DNA of 64,000 bases. Origin: Pelodictyon phaeoclathratiforme BU-1 (GTDB taxonomy: Bacteria > Bacteroidota > Chlorobiia > Chlorobiales > Chlorobiaceae). Positions 26,229 to 35,607 of this stretch are shown here, piece by piece. The notes under the pieces are model-generated. The model was not told the origin of the DNA, did not search any database, and saw only the letters and a program-made list of their open reading frames with translations. The first letter of the stretch is position 1. Each line of letters starts with the position of its first letter. A program made the position numbers and the translations under genes. Where the stretch lies: positions 2,494,501-2,558,500 of the forward strand of contig NC_011060.1 of assembly GCF_000020645.1 (NCBI RefSeq), read 5' to 3'.

Positions 26229-27658
26229 GCCGGGCGGCAGAGCGTTTCGGCAACTCGCCGGCAGTGATCATGGCTGGCAAAACCATCTCTTTCATTGAGT
26301 ACAACAGGCGGGCCCGGCAGATTGCAGAGAGCCTCTTCTCAAGAGGAGCTCGTCGGGGAGATATCGTTGCAATTGCCGCGCCAAACAGCCCGGAGATGAC
26401 CCTGCTGCTGGCAGGAGTGCTGAAAGCGGGGATGATCGCCGCCCCACTGAACGAGCGCTTTCCGGAAGAGCGGCTCAGAAAAACGGTTGAAAAACTCCGT
26501 CCCCGTCTGCTGGTAACCTCTTCGCAAAAGAGCCTCACCGACGTCGCAAGCAGCGTAACGGTTACCTCACTCCTTGATGAAGCCGCAGAGAGCACAACGC
26601 CGGAAGCTGTTGAAGCGCCCGACGGGATGGATCGGCCTGTCACCATTATCCACACTTCTGCAAGCTCGGGAGAGGCAAAAGCGGTCGTACACAGTTTTGC
26701 AAACCACTGGTACAACGCTCTCGGTTCCCATGAAAATCTCCCCTTCGGGCCAGGAGATTGCTGGCTGCTTTCCTTGCCGCTCTGCCACATCGGAGGTTAC
26801 TCACTCCTCTTCCGCTCGCTCATCTTCGGCGGAAGCCTTGCCATTGCTGCGCCTGGTGAAGCTCTCGACCAATCCCTGCTGAACTTCCCGCTCCTCACGC
26901 ACCTCTCTCTTGTGCCAACACAGCTTTACCGCCTGCTTGCCGACCAGAAAAGCACGACCCTCCTTCGCAAACTGAAAGCCGTTCTGCTCGGCGGCAGCGC
27001 TGTGCCAAAATCGCTGATCGAAGAGGCTCTCCGCCAGAAAATTCATCTCTCTATCAGCTACGGCTCTACGGAGATGGGCTCACAAATTGCAACCAGCCCT
27101 GCCTCACTCTCCACAATCGAGCAGAACAGTTGCAAAATACTGCCTTACCGGGAGCTGCGTGTTGCACAGGATGGTGAGCTGCTGGTCAAAGGGCCCTGCC
27201 TGTTTCAGGGATACTTGCGCAATGGCATCATTCAGCCTCAAACCGATGATGAGGGGTGGTTCCATACCGCCGATATCGGCACGTTATCCGAAAAGGGTGA
27301 GGTCACTGTACTTGGCCGAAAGGACAACATGTTCATCTCCGGAGGGGAGAACATCCACCCCGAAGAGATCGAAAAAGCGCTGATGATGATTGAAGGAATC
27401 CGGGAGGCTCTTGTTGTCCCCATTCCGGACAAGGAGTATGGCCAGCGGCCAGTGGCGTTCATCAAGACGATTGCAGGGAAAAAAACCGATGAGCAGAGCA
27501 TAACCGAGGCCATGCACTCGCTGATTGGAAAACTGAAAACCCCCATCCGCTATTTTCCTGCAGAGCAGTGGGTCACCCTGCCAGGCTCACAGAAAATCGA
27601 CAGGGGGTGGTACAGAAAATTGGCCTCACCCCCGTCTGGCGCTCCTTTTGAGTCTTAA
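26216..27658 (+). CDS. menE: o-Succinylbenzoate-CoA ligase
   Basis: 480 residues, acyl-adenylate-forming family. It converts o-succinylbenzoate to its CoA ester. The motif at the P-loop is IIHTSASSGEAKAVVHS, a slightly divergent form. SYGSTEMGSQ and the GWFHTADIGTLSEKGEVTVL block with GRKDNMFISGGENIHPEEIE are clear, and the C-terminal catalytic Lys region reads SQKIDRGW. It overlaps menC by 13 bases. Its 3' end converges with, and overlaps by 33 bases, the membrane protein on the other strand. No menA is in the window. Confidence 0.93.
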   Translation: MDIISRAAERFGNSPAVIMAGKTISFIEYNRRARQIAESLFSRGARRGDIVAIAAPNSPEMTLLLAGVLKAGMIAAPLNERFPEERLRKTVEKLRPRLLVTSSQKSLTDVASSVTVTSLLDEAAESTTPEAVEAPDGMDRPVTIIHTSASSGEAKAVVHSFANHWYNALGSHENLPFGPGDCWLLSLPLCHIGGYSLLFRSLIFGGSLAIAAPGEALDQSLLNFPLLTHLSLVPTQLYRLLADQKSTTLLRKLKAVLLGGSAVPKSLIEEALRQKIHLSISYGSTEMGSQIATSPASLSTIEQNSCKILPYRELRVAQDGELLVKGPCLFQGYLRNGIIQPQTDDEGWFHTADIGTLSEKGEVTVLGRKDNMFISGGENIHPEEIEKALMMIEGIREALVVPIPDKEYGQRPVAFIKTIAGKKTDEQSITEAMHSLIGKLKTPIRYFPAEQWVTLPGSQKIDRGWYRKLASPPSGAPFES

Positions 27659-28171
27659 GACCGCATATGCTCCCCCAAGACCGGCAAGGGGAGCATAAAA
27701 AGCGCCGGAGAAGAGCATGTTCATCAGGATATCCGTAAAACTCAATGAAACCGGAGCAAGGGCAAGCTTCTCAGCCATAACCAGCGCCTTCACCTGCTCC
27801 TGAAGTTCAGGTTTACCCTTCGCCATTTCAGTCACCCAGTCAACAACAAGGGCAAGGCTCTCGGTTCCTGGCCGGTAATTGAAAAATTCCATCAGCATAA
27901 AGGTAACAGCCTCGGAGAGAACGCCTCCCGCCAGACCGGCGCCACATCCCAGAAAAAAAGCCTCACGATAACTCAACCGTACCTGAAAACGCAGAATAGT
28001 CTGATGCAGCGCAATCGTACCGGCAAGAAAAATACCGGCAAAAAGAAAGACATTCACCATCGTCAGATAGGGCACCGTCGTCGTCAGAATAATGATGGCG
28101 GCGCCAAGCAGAACGGTGTAGAGTTTTCCGTCCAACGGCAAAAGCGTACGATTCACATTTTCAACAGCCAT
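27626..28171 (-). CDS. DUF4199-like membrane protein
   Basis: 181 residues with four hydrophobic helices (about 18-36, 41-58, 73-98, and 145-170). The layout, with a soluble loop between helices 3 and 4 rich in charged residues (VTEMAKGKPELQEQVKALVM), resembles DUF4199 proteins of Bacteroidota/Chlorobiota. Function unknown. It starts six bases before dapB ends, on the same strand, so it is probably the downstream gene of a dapB message. Confidence 0.7.
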   Translation of the reverse strand: MAVENVNRTLLPLDGKLYTVLLGAAIIILTTTVPYLTMVNVFLFAGIFLAGTIALHQTILRFQVRLSYREAFFLGCGAGLAGGVLSEAVTFMLMEFFNYRPGTESLALVVDWVTEMAKGKPELQEQVKALVMAEKLALAPVSLSFTDILMNMLFSGAFYAPLAGLGGAYAVLRLKRSARRG

Positions 28172-28177
28172 ATCACC

Positions 28178-28924
28178 TCAGGAAAACGTTTCATTTAAAA
28201 AATCATCCATCGTATAAAATCCCGGTGCAGTTGTATGGCGCCGGGCAAGCCAGATGGCAGCTTCAACCGCACCGGCAGCAAACCCGGAGCGACTTTTAGC
28301 CGTATGAGAGATCACAATTTCATCAGCATCCGAATCAATGAAGGCGGAGTGCTTGCCAAAAACAGAACCAAGCCGCAGAGAGGCAACCTGCAGCTCATCC
28401 GGCGCAAGCTTTTTATCATCCGAGAGCTGCCGCACAACACTCTTTTTCCGGCTGTTGGCTGAAAGAATCATGTCAGCCGCCCGCAAAGCCGTACCACTCG
28501 GAAAATCAGCCTTGGCGGTATGATGCTGTTCAGCAAAGGCAATATCAAACTGCCCGAAGGGGGCGATGAGCCGTGCTGCTTCACGCACGGTGCGCAAAAA
28601 GATGTTGACACCAAGCGAAAAGTTTGCCGAATAGAGCAGTGAAGCGCCTGCATCAGAAACTTTCACCTCTATCTCATCGCGGAGATCATCCCATCCGGTG
28701 GTACCCACAACAATCGGCACACCCGACTCAAGCATGGCTGGCAGATTGGCAAAAAAAGCCTCCCTGACCGTAAAATCGATAATGGCGTCACTTCCCTGAA
28801 AAAGGTCAGGGGTAATGGCGGTATTGATATCAAGAACAGCCGCAGTTTCATGACAGCCCGACTGGGCAATCACCAAAGCGACCTGCTGTCCCATTCTTCC
28901 GTTTCCTACAAGGGTAAACCTCAT
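28178..28924 (-). CDS. dapB: 4-Hydroxy-tetrahydrodipicolinate reductase
   Basis: 248 residues. It reduces the dihydrodipicolinate intermediate in lysine and meso-diaminopimelate synthesis with NAD(P)H. The N-terminal nucleotide-binding loop is VGNGRMGQQVA. IDFTVREA and VVGTTGWDD are the second cofactor region, and EQHHTAKADFPSGTA contains the catalytic His pair and the Lys. The sequence is a short DapB of the Bacteroidota/Chlorobiota type. Confidence 0.92.
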   Translation of the reverse strand: MRFTLVGNGRMGQQVALVIAQSGCHETAAVLDINTAITPDLFQGSDAIIDFTVREAFFANLPAMLESGVPIVVGTTGWDDLRDEIEVKVSDAGASLLYSANFSLGVNIFLRTVREAARLIAPFGQFDIAFAEQHHTAKADFPSGTALRAADMILSANSRKKSVVRQLSDDKKLAPDELQVASLRLGSVFGKHSAFIDSDADEIVISHTAKSRSGFAAGAVEAAIWLARRHTTAPGFYTMDDFLNETFS

Positions 28925-28986
28925 GACTATTGTTTCTTGCTTATGATTGGACTTTTTTTCAATGCAGATGTTTCAGAGGGGAAGAT

Positions 28987-29883
28987 TCAATCGCGGCGCA
29001 TCAGTTCAAGAAGTCTGTCGAGATCATCATTTGAACAATACGGAATATGAATCTCTCCCTTGCCTCCCTTTTTCTCAACAATACGAACCTTGCTGACCAG
29101 TTTCTCCCTCAGATGAGACTCAACTTCGGCAAGACGTGAAGAGCGCTCCGAAGAGGGCGATTGGGGAGTTTTTGACTGCTCCCTCGACATGCGGTTCACC
29201 AGCTCCTCTGTCTGGCGAACGGAGAGCTGCTGAGTGATAATCTTTTTCCAGGCATCCAACTGCTCCTGTTCTCCGGGAAGGTTGATCAATGCCCGTGCAT
29301 GTCCTGATGAGATTTCACGACTTCTGATACTATCCTGAATCTGGAGCGGAAGCTTGAGGAGGCGAAGAAAATTTGTGACCGTCGAGCGGTTTTTACCCAC
29401 CTTCTGCGCAATCTCCTCCTGGGTCAGGTTACACTTCGTCGTCAGGCTTTTCAGGGCAAGCGCTACCTCAATGGCATTGAGATCCTCTCGCTGAATATTC
29501 TCGATAAGCGCAAGTTCAAGCTTGGTCGAATCATCATGAGCATCAATAACATAGGCCGGAATAAACCTGAACCCTGCCAGTGTGACCGCCCTGAGCCGCC
29601 GCTCTCCACTGATAAGCTGATAGCCATCACCATCCCGGCAAACCGTAACCGGCTGGATAACACCATTTTCAATGATGGAATTTTTCAGCTCCTCAAGAGC
29701 CGTTTCGTCAAACTCCTTGCGGGGCTGAAAAGGGTTGACCGTTATTTTATCTACAGGAAGACTGCCAATAGAACCAACCTCGGCTGGCTCCTCGGCCTCA
29801 TCTTTCGAAACAGAAACAAACTCCTCTTCATGAAAAAGGGCTTTCAGACCACGTCCCAATACTTTTTTTGGCATATCACCCAT
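28987..29883 (-). CDS. parB: Chromosome-partitioning protein ParB (Spo0J family)
   Basis: 298 residues. It binds parS and spreads by CTP hydrolysis. N-terminal LGRGLKALF tail for ParA contact, ParB/Srx core with VNPFQPRKEFDE, NGVIQPVTV and LISGERRLRAVTLAG, then the IENIQREDLNAIE stretch and a helix-turn-helix (TQEEIAQKVGKNRSTVTNFL). The C-terminal dimerisation region is present. The start may be the second in-frame ATG (MPKKVLGRG, 29874). It follows parA by 15 bases. I did not find a parS-like palindrome nearby by eye. Confidence 0.95.
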   Translation of the reverse strand: MGDMPKKVLGRGLKALFHEEEFVSVSKDEAEEPAEVGSIGSLPVDKITVNPFQPRKEFDETALEELKNSIIENGVIQPVTVCRDGDGYQLISGERRLRAVTLAGFRFIPAYVIDAHDDSTKLELALIENIQREDLNAIEVALALKSLTTKCNLTQEEIAQKVGKNRSTVTNFLRLLKLPLQIQDSIRSREISSGHARALINLPGEQEQLDAWKKIITQQLSVRQTEELVNRMSREQSKTPQSPSSERSSRLAEVESHLREKLVSKVRIVEKKGGKGEIHIPYCSNDDLDRLLELMRRD

Positions 29884-29898
29884 CAGCTTACCGGTCAG

Positions 29899-30696
29899 CT
29901 ACGGCTGACGAACTTTAAATTTGTCAATATTGCCATCCCTCTCAAAAATCTCCTGAGCGAGATCGAGATAGTCTTTCGATCCTATGCACTGGGCATCATA
30001 CAGCAGAGCAGGCTTGCCGTGGCTCGGCGCCTCCGAAAGCCTTACATTCCGCCGGATATAGGTCTTGTAAACCTTCTCCTTGAAAAACTTCTTCACCTCC
30101 TCGGCCACTTGGGATGCCAGACGAAGCCGGGCGTCATACATGGTCACCAGCACCCCTTCAATCTCCAGTTTCGGATTGAGATGCTTGCGAACGATACTGA
30201 TGGTATTGAGCAGCTTGCCCAGACCCTCAAGAGCATAATATTCAGCCTGAACAGGAATAAGCACAGAATCAGCCGCCGTAAGCGAGTTCAGCGTGATCAA
30301 CCCCAGAGAGGGAGGACAGTCGATAATAATATAATCGTAAAGATCGCGAACACCCTTGAGCGCCTTCTGCATCACATACTCGCGCTCCCTCATGTTCACC
30401 AGCTCAACCTCCATCCCGACCAGGTTGACATTGGAAGGAAGCACATCAAGATACTCCAGACTGGAAGACTTGATGGCATCCTGTATGTTGCCACCCTTTA
30501 CCATCACCTGGTAGAAGGTGTTGTCAATCTCATCACCAATTTCAAGCCCGAAACCAGAGGTAGCATTGGCCTGCGGATCGATATCAATAAGCAACGTCCT
30601 GAACTCGGAGATAGCAATCGAAGCCGCTATATTGACGGAAGTGGTTGTCTTTCCAACCCCACCCTTCTGGTTTGCAATCGCAATAACTCTGCCCAT
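29899..30696 (-). CDS. parA: Chromosome-partitioning ATPase ParA (Soj)
   Basis: 265 residues, full length. Deviant Walker A at the N-terminus (IANQKGGVGKTTTSVNIA), LLIDIDPQANATSGFG, and the Walker B IIIDCPPSLGLITLNSL are canonical. It is a dimeric DNA-bound ATPase that moves ParB-parS complexes. It is transcribed first in the parA-parB pair, with its promoter in the 30,697-31,131 gap. Confidence 0.95.
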   Translation of the reverse strand: MGRVIAIANQKGGVGKTTTSVNIAASIAISEFRTLLIDIDPQANATSGFGLEIGDEIDNTFYQVMVKGGNIQDAIKSSSLEYLDVLPSNVNLVGMEVELVNMREREYVMQKALKGVRDLYDYIIIDCPPSLGLITLNSLTAADSVLIPVQAEYYALEGLGKLLNTISIVRKHLNPKLEIEGVLVTMYDARLRLASQVAEEVKKFFKEKVYKTYIRRNVRLSEAPSHGKPALLYDAQCIGSKDYLDLAQEIFERDGNIDKFKVRQP

Positions 30697-30790
30697 GTAC
30701 TAACCAGGGAAATTTACAGCAGTTGAAGTTTAATTATCATTTCTACATTATAATACTTACGTGAACCATTACAAATTATAATCTTGCTTC

Positions 30791-31064
30791 ATGGAGCGGC
30801 TCGAAAAACAATTCTATGAAAAATCGACCCTTGAACTGGCTGAACTGCTGCCCCATACATGAGCGTTTCGGTCACGAATTCTTTCTCGAAAATGCTCTAC
30901 CGCCCTCTCCGGAGATGATTGGCACTTCAACAAGAGTGGGCATTTCAAGAAGCAGGGAGCTTCCCTGGCGAAAATTCATACGCAACAACCCCCATATTTC
31001 TCAAGGAAAGGTTACGCAACTGTTAAAAAACGAGAGCTGCATATTGGAAAGTTTAAAAAAATAA
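30791..31064 (+). pseudogene. Relic of 3-methyladenine DNA glycosylase (AAG/Mpg family)
   Basis: From ATG 30791 a short frame reads MERLEKQFYEKSTLELAELL and stops at 30862, matching the start of AAG-type glycosylases. One frame over, residues GTSTRVGISRSRELPWRKFI and NNPHIS (about 30,920-31,005) match the family's conserved C-terminal block. The roughly 150 residues that should lie between, including the catalytic region, are missing. So this is a deletion and frameshift remnant. It fills most of the 435-base gap between parA and mgtE. Confidence 0.62.
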
Positions 31065-31131
31065 CTCTTTTTGAGTCTGAGTCCCTCTGTGTCAGGAAGC
31101 TGCCATAACTCACACTAAACCCGCTCCGCTT

Positions 31132-32514
31132 ATGATCGGAACTCCACTTTTGCCAGAAATCAGGGAGCTGATCGAACAGCGAAACTTCAGCGCACTGCAG
31201 AGAATTTTCAACGACTGGCTGCCGGTTGACCTCGCCGAACTCATCTCCGATCTCCCTGAAAACGAGCAAGCGGTTCTTTTCCGGCTGCTCCCGAAAGGAC
31301 TGGCAACAGAAACCTTTGAATACCTTGACTTCGACTCCCAGCAGAACCTTCTGACTGCGCTCACCAAAAAACATGTCACCCATATCCTCAACAGCATGTC
31401 GGCCGATGACCGAACAGCGCTGCTTGAAGAGCTGCCAGGAACGGTTGTACAAGAGTTGCTGAAACTCCTCTCCTTCAAAGAGTTCAAAATAGCCAAAACC
31501 CTGCTGGCCTATGCCGAAGGAAGCGTCGGGCGCCTCATGTCTCCCGACTACCTCAGCGTCAAAAAAGATTGGGATATCAACCAGGTGCTCGACTATATCC
31601 GCACCTTTGGACATGATAGCGAAACCCTGAACGTCATCTACGTCGTCGATGACATTGGCAAGCTCAAGGGCGAACTCCTCGCAAGAACGCTCCTGCTCTC
31701 CGCGCCCGAAAAAACAGTGAGTGAAATTATCGCCGAAGACAAACTCATCACCCTCACGGCATCACAAGACCAGGCAGACGCCCTCGAAGCCTTCAAGCGA
31801 TACGACAGCGTTGCGCTGCCGGTGGTCGATTCCAACGGCTACCTGATCGGAGTCGTGACGGTTGACGACATGCTTGACGTTGCAGAAGAGGAGGAGACCG
31901 AAGACATACAGAAATTCGGCGGTATCGAAGCCCTCGAAGAGCCCTACATCGACCTGCCAATACCCCAGTTGATCAAAAAACGGGCCGTCTGGCTGGTCAT
32001 TCTTTTTGTCGGCGAGATGTTGACCGCTTCGGCCATGGCATTTTTCGAGGACGAGATGGCAAAAGCCATTGTTCTGGCCACCTTCATACCACTCATCATG
32101 TCAAGCGGAGGCAACTCCGGCTCCCAGGCAGCATCGCTCATCATCCGCTCCCTCTCACTTGGTGAAATAACCATCCGTGACTGGTGGAAGGTGATGCGCC
32201 GCGAACTGGTATCAGGGCTGGCGCTTGGCTGTATTCTTGGCACAATCGGAGTCTTCAGGGTGATCATCTGGGCCTCGGTTTTAGGGCATCTCGACACCAA
32301 GTGGCTCTACATCGGCTTTACCATAGGCATTTCACTGGTCGGCATTGTCATGTTCGGAACACTCACCGGCTCAATGCTCCCCCTGCTGCTCAAACGGCTC
32401 GGCCTTGACCCGGCAGTCTCCTCGGCGCCTTTTGTGGCAACGCTTGTCGATGTAACCGGAATCGTCATCTACTTCAGCGTCGCATCGCTTCTGTTGGGCG
32501 GAATACTTCTTTGA
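31132..32514 (+). CDS. mgtE: Magnesium transporter MgtE
   Basis: 460 residues. Domain order fits MgtE: an N-terminal helical domain (about 1-130), two CBS domains (about 135-260, LMSPDYLSVKKDWDI and VALPVVDSNGYLIGVVTVDD), the connecting acidic plug helix, and a C-terminal five-helix membrane domain with SSGGNSGSQAASLIIRSL and TLTGSMLPLLLKRLGLDPA. It is a dimeric Mg2+-gated channel in the inner membrane. The next gene begins 16 bases later. Confidence 0.95.
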   Translation: MIGTPLLPEIRELIEQRNFSALQRIFNDWLPVDLAELISDLPENEQAVLFRLLPKGLATETFEYLDFDSQQNLLTALTKKHVTHILNSMSADDRTALLEELPGTVVQELLKLLSFKEFKIAKTLLAYAEGSVGRLMSPDYLSVKKDWDINQVLDYIRTFGHDSETLNVIYVVDDIGKLKGELLARTLLLSAPEKTVSEIIAEDKLITLTASQDQADALEAFKRYDSVALPVVDSNGYLIGVVTVDDMLDVAEEEETEDIQKFGGIEALEEPYIDLPIPQLIKKRAVWLVILFVGEMLTASAMAFFEDEMAKAIVLATFIPLIMSSGGNSGSQAASLIIRSLSLGEITIRDWWKVMRRELVSGLALGCILGTIGVFRVIIWASVLGHLDTKWLYIGFTIGISLVGIVMFGTLTGSMLPLLLKRLGLDPAVSSAPFVATLVDVTGIVIYFSVASLLLGGILL

Positions 32515-32529
32515 AAACCAGTTTGCCCT

Positions 32530-34203
32530 ATGCAACAAGAACGAGAATCCATCGAATTTGACATCGTTTTCGTCGGCGCCGGTCCGGCAAACCTTGCATC
32601 AGCCATCCAGCTCCAGCGGCTGATCAGGCAGCACAACCGCCAATCGGCAAACCCTCTCGAAGCCACCATAGCGCTCATCGACAAGGGACGCTACCCAGGC
32701 GCTCACCTGCTCTCCGGCGCCCTGCTTGACCCGAAAGCCCTCGAAGAATTTATGCCAGACTACCGGGAGCAGGGCTGCCCGATTGAAGCCACCGTCTCAA
32801 AGGAGAGCCTCTGGCTGCTGCAAAGCAAGAGAAAATTCCCCGTCCCCTTTGTTCCCGAACGGTTCAGCAACAAAGGAGCCCTGCTCGTCTCGCTCAGCCG
32901 CCTCGGCGCATGGATGGCGGAAAAAGCCGAAGAGGAGGAAATCCAACTCTTCGACAACACCGCAGCTTCAGCCCCCTTTATCGAAAACGGCAGGCTTGCC
33001 GGCATCATTACCGACGACAAGGGACTCGATAAAAAAAGCAATCAGAAGCCCGGCTATGAACCCGGTCTGCTGCTCAAAAGCAAGGTCACCGTTATCGGCG
33101 AAGGCTCCGACGGCTCACTCTTCCGCCAGCTCTCTGCACACTTTCCGACCGGCAGCCTTCCGCAGCGCTACGAAACCGGAGTAAAAGAGACCTGGCAAAT
33201 ACCCGAAGGGCGGGTCATAGCAGGAGAGGTACACCACACCTTCGGCTTCCCTTTTGAGTCGGACGTCTACGGTGGCGGCTGGCTCTACGCCTTCTCTCCA
33301 ACACTCGTCTCCGTCGGATGCATCTCCTCGGTGGGGCCTGAATCGCCGATATGCGACCCCCACCTCAACCTGCAGCGCTTCAAACTCCATCCGCTGATGG
33401 CCAACATCCTCAAATTTGGAACCATGGTTGAGGCGGGTGCAAGAACCATCAGCTCCGGCGGCCTCGATGCCATGCCACCGCTCAGCGGCCCCGGCTTTCT
33501 CATCACCGGCGAATCGGCCGGAATGGTGAACATGCAGCGCCACAAAGGAATACACCTCGCCATGAAATCCGGTCTCCTTGCCGCCGAAACCCTCTTCGAA
33601 GCGCTGCTGCACAACGATTTCTCCACCGAACGACTCAACCATTATGAGGAGCGGTTCAAAAGCTCATGGGCATACGAAGAGCTGCACGCCGCCCGGAACT
33701 ACCGGACAGCCTTCGACAAAGGGCTCTACCCCGGACTCCTTCAGGCAGGCCTCCAGCTCAGCTTTCCCGGCCTCAATCTGAAAAAAAACCAGACAAGCCT
33801 GCCAGGCCTCGAACCCATTCCGGTCCCCGGCATGAAAAAAAGAGAGAACGCCAATTCCGCAATCCCGGAATTCAGGGCAGACGGCATCCGGACATTCAGC
33901 AAAGAGAGGAGCCTCTACCACTCCGGTGTCATGCACGAAGAGAACCAGCCCTGCCACCTCCATATCAAACCCGAAGATATCGCAGAAATCTGCCTCAAAA
34001 AGTGCCTTGTAGAGTTCGGCAACCCCTGCCAGCACTTCTGCCCCGCAGCCGTCTACGAAATCACCACCGAACCCCTCCCGGCGCTCAGGCTCAACCCCTC
34101 CAACTGCCTCCACTGCAAAACCTGCGAAGTAGCCGACCCCTACGCCATCATCACCTGGACAACACCCGAAGGCGGCGGCGGCCCCGGCTACAAGCTGAGC
34201 TAA
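32530..34203 (+). CDS. Electron-transfer-flavoprotein:quinone oxidoreductase-like flavoprotein
   Basis: 557 residues. FAD-binding N-terminus (FDIVFVGAGPANLASAIQL), substrate region with LSGALLDPKALEE, the quinone/membrane region (VHHTFGFPFESDVYGGGW), FAD C-terminal block (LITGESAGMVNMQRHKGIHL), and a C-terminal [4Fe-4S] domain with CQHFCPAAVYEI and CLHCKTCEVADPYAIITW then PEGGGGPGY. This is the full ETF-QO architecture. It passes electrons from ETF to quinone at the inner membrane. The genes for ETF are not in the window, and why a phototroph of this type would need it is unclear. Confidence 0.9.
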   Translation: MQQERESIEFDIVFVGAGPANLASAIQLQRLIRQHNRQSANPLEATIALIDKGRYPGAHLLSGALLDPKALEEFMPDYREQGCPIEATVSKESLWLLQSKRKFPVPFVPERFSNKGALLVSLSRLGAWMAEKAEEEEIQLFDNTAASAPFIENGRLAGIITDDKGLDKKSNQKPGYEPGLLLKSKVTVIGEGSDGSLFRQLSAHFPTGSLPQRYETGVKETWQIPEGRVIAGEVHHTFGFPFESDVYGGGWLYAFSPTLVSVGCISSVGPESPICDPHLNLQRFKLHPLMANILKFGTMVEAGARTISSGGLDAMPPLSGPGFLITGESAGMVNMQRHKGIHLAMKSGLLAAETLFEALLHNDFSTERLNHYEERFKSSWAYEELHAARNYRTAFDKGLYPGLLQAGLQLSFPGLNLKKNQTSLPGLEPIPVPGMKKRENANSAIPEFRADGIRTFSKERSLYHSGVMHEENQPCHLHIKPEDIAEICLKKCLVEFGNPCQHFCPAAVYEITTEPLPALRLNPSNCLHCKTCEVADPYAIITWTTPEGGGGPGYKLS

Positions 34204-34425
34204 CCAATCTTTAGAATCTTTGGGGACGTTGTTGACTACGTGTACTTACGATCAAAACAGATAGCGATTCATCTCTTCAACAACAGTCATCGAGAGAGAT
34301 ACTCTTTGCAGCGGCTTTGGTACTGAATGCAAAAAATCTTTTATCTTTATTGAGAACAGCCCATAAGGGTACGCCGTGGCGTGCACCAACGAAACACCGC
34401 CGTCACCATACGAGAACAAAGCATC

Positions 34426-34536
34426 ATGCGCCTGACAACAGAACAAATCAACACCACCTGCTGCGCCGTGGCGGGAGAGGGTGCGCTCGTCTGGCTCTAT
34501 GGCTCACGGCTTGACGACACGCGTACCGGAGTATAA
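34426..34536 (+). pseudogene. Truncated minimal nucleotidyltransferase (MNT-like)
   Basis: 36 codons from ATG 34426 give MRLTTEQINTTCCAVAGEGA then LVWLYGSRLDDTRTGV and stop. The GSRxDDxR block is the start of MNT-type nucleotidyltransferases of toxin-antitoxin modules, which should continue with GGDIDLL. It stops exactly there, so only the first third remains. No HEPN partner is present. The rest of the gap between 34,204 and 34,563 shows nothing I can support. Confidence 0.5.
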
Positions 34537-34563
34537 AGTGAACTGAGAGATAATATTTATTCT

Positions 34564-35463
34564 TCAATTGCGTAGCAACTCTACTGGTATCCCGGCAACC
34601 GCTGCGGCTTCTTCAGCGCTCATTCCCTTCTCCACCAATCGGTTGGCAACTTCAAGTTTCCCTTTCTCAATCCCCTGTTCAATTCCTATCTCAATACCTT
34701 CTTCCTTCCCTTCCATACGACCAAGTCCATAGTTTGACTCTACCAGACTGGCCTCATACCGCAGGTCATCCTGGTAACGAGCATAAGCCAACTGCTCTTT
34801 TTCGGTCAAACTCAGGAGGGAAAAAGACTTTTTTGCTTTCTGGATCCCTTTTGCCTTGAACTCATCCTTAATATCTTCGTTCTTGAGAAAATAGATCCAT
34901 TCGTCAAGCGATGTTGTTGCAATACGGTTAAAGTTGTTGATCCTTATCAGGTAGTATTCCGGGTAAATATTGTTTATCTGAATCTTGCCGTACTGCTTCT
35001 GTTGCCGGATATCAAGTTCCAGTTTGTCATGGTCATGGATTCCTGTGAAGGTTGTGGTACCATGATAGATGTAATCACTGCCGTGGCCAAAATCAAAGTA
35101 AAGGATGTTGACCGAGATAACCTTCACCAGGGTTGCATAGGCCTGGCTCTCTTTCTGATGCTCGGTGATAACTCGCGATGTGCCGTAAAGCATCCGTTGC
35201 AGATAATCAAGTTCCCGTTCAAACTGCACTTCGATAATGATAAGCTCGCCCTTGCAGTTTTTTACCTTGAGATCAACACGGTTGTATTTGTCGCGTCTAC
35301 TCTCCTTATTGCTTTCACTCTCCAGAATTTCAAGGATGAAAATATCTTCGCCCAACAGCTCGCTTAAAAAACCTTCAAGTATCTCAAAGTTGGCTTTGCT
35401 GCGCAACAACCGCTTCATTGCCCAGTCAAAGGTGATCAATTTTCGGGGTAATCGGGCGCTCAT
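34564..35463 (-). CDS. Rpn/PD-(D/E)XK nuclease family transposase-like protein
   Basis: Family of the TIGR01784/PDDEXK_2 type, often multi-copy and linked to recombination-promoting nuclease (Rpn) proteins. The start MSARLPRKLITFDWAMKRLL at 35463 matches the usual family N-terminus; upstream in-frame Met codons at 35472 and 35532 are less likely. Catalytic core residues are visible as NRVDLKVKN (Asp) and LIIIEVQFER (ExQ). The C-terminus has a repeated glycine-glutamate stretch (GRMEGKEEGIEIGIEQGIEK) typical of the family, then LVEKGMSAEEAAAVAGIPVE. It borders the CRISPR region. No terminal repeats were seen. Confidence 0.85.
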   Translation of the reverse strand: MSARLPRKLITFDWAMKRLLRSKANFEILEGFLSELLGEDIFILEILESESNKESRRDKYNRVDLKVKNCKGELIIIEVQFERELDYLQRMLYGTSRVITEHQKESQAYATLVKVISVNILYFDFGHGSDYIYHGTTTFTGIHDHDKLELDIRQQKQYGKIQINNIYPEYYLIRINNFNRIATTSLDEWIYFLKNEDIKDEFKAKGIQKAKKSFSLLSLTEKEQLAYARYQDDLRYEASLVESNYGLGRMEGKEEGIEIGIEQGIEKGKLEVANRLVEKGMSAEEAAAVAGIPVELLRN

Positions 35464-35607
35464 GGGTTCCATTCCATTATTCGTTTGCCTATAGAAAAAG
35501 CGTAGTATATCAGAAATATTTTGTTTGTGCAAACGACTTATCAGTCACCGTGACAGCACAAATTGATTGCGTTGTTTGCCTCTATATTCTGCAATTCCCC
35601 TTTCAGC

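Noticed and set aside
29536..30726. 396-codon plus-strand frame
   Set aside because: Antisense to both parA and parB; crosses their boundary and matches no family.
28987..30790. parS site near parAB
   Set aside because: No TGTTTCACGTGAAACA-like palindrome could be found by eye in the region.
30816..31064. 82-codon frame as an independent gene
   Set aside because: Its middle matches the C-terminal block of an AAG-type glycosylase, in a different frame from a start-block remnant just upstream, so it is a relic.
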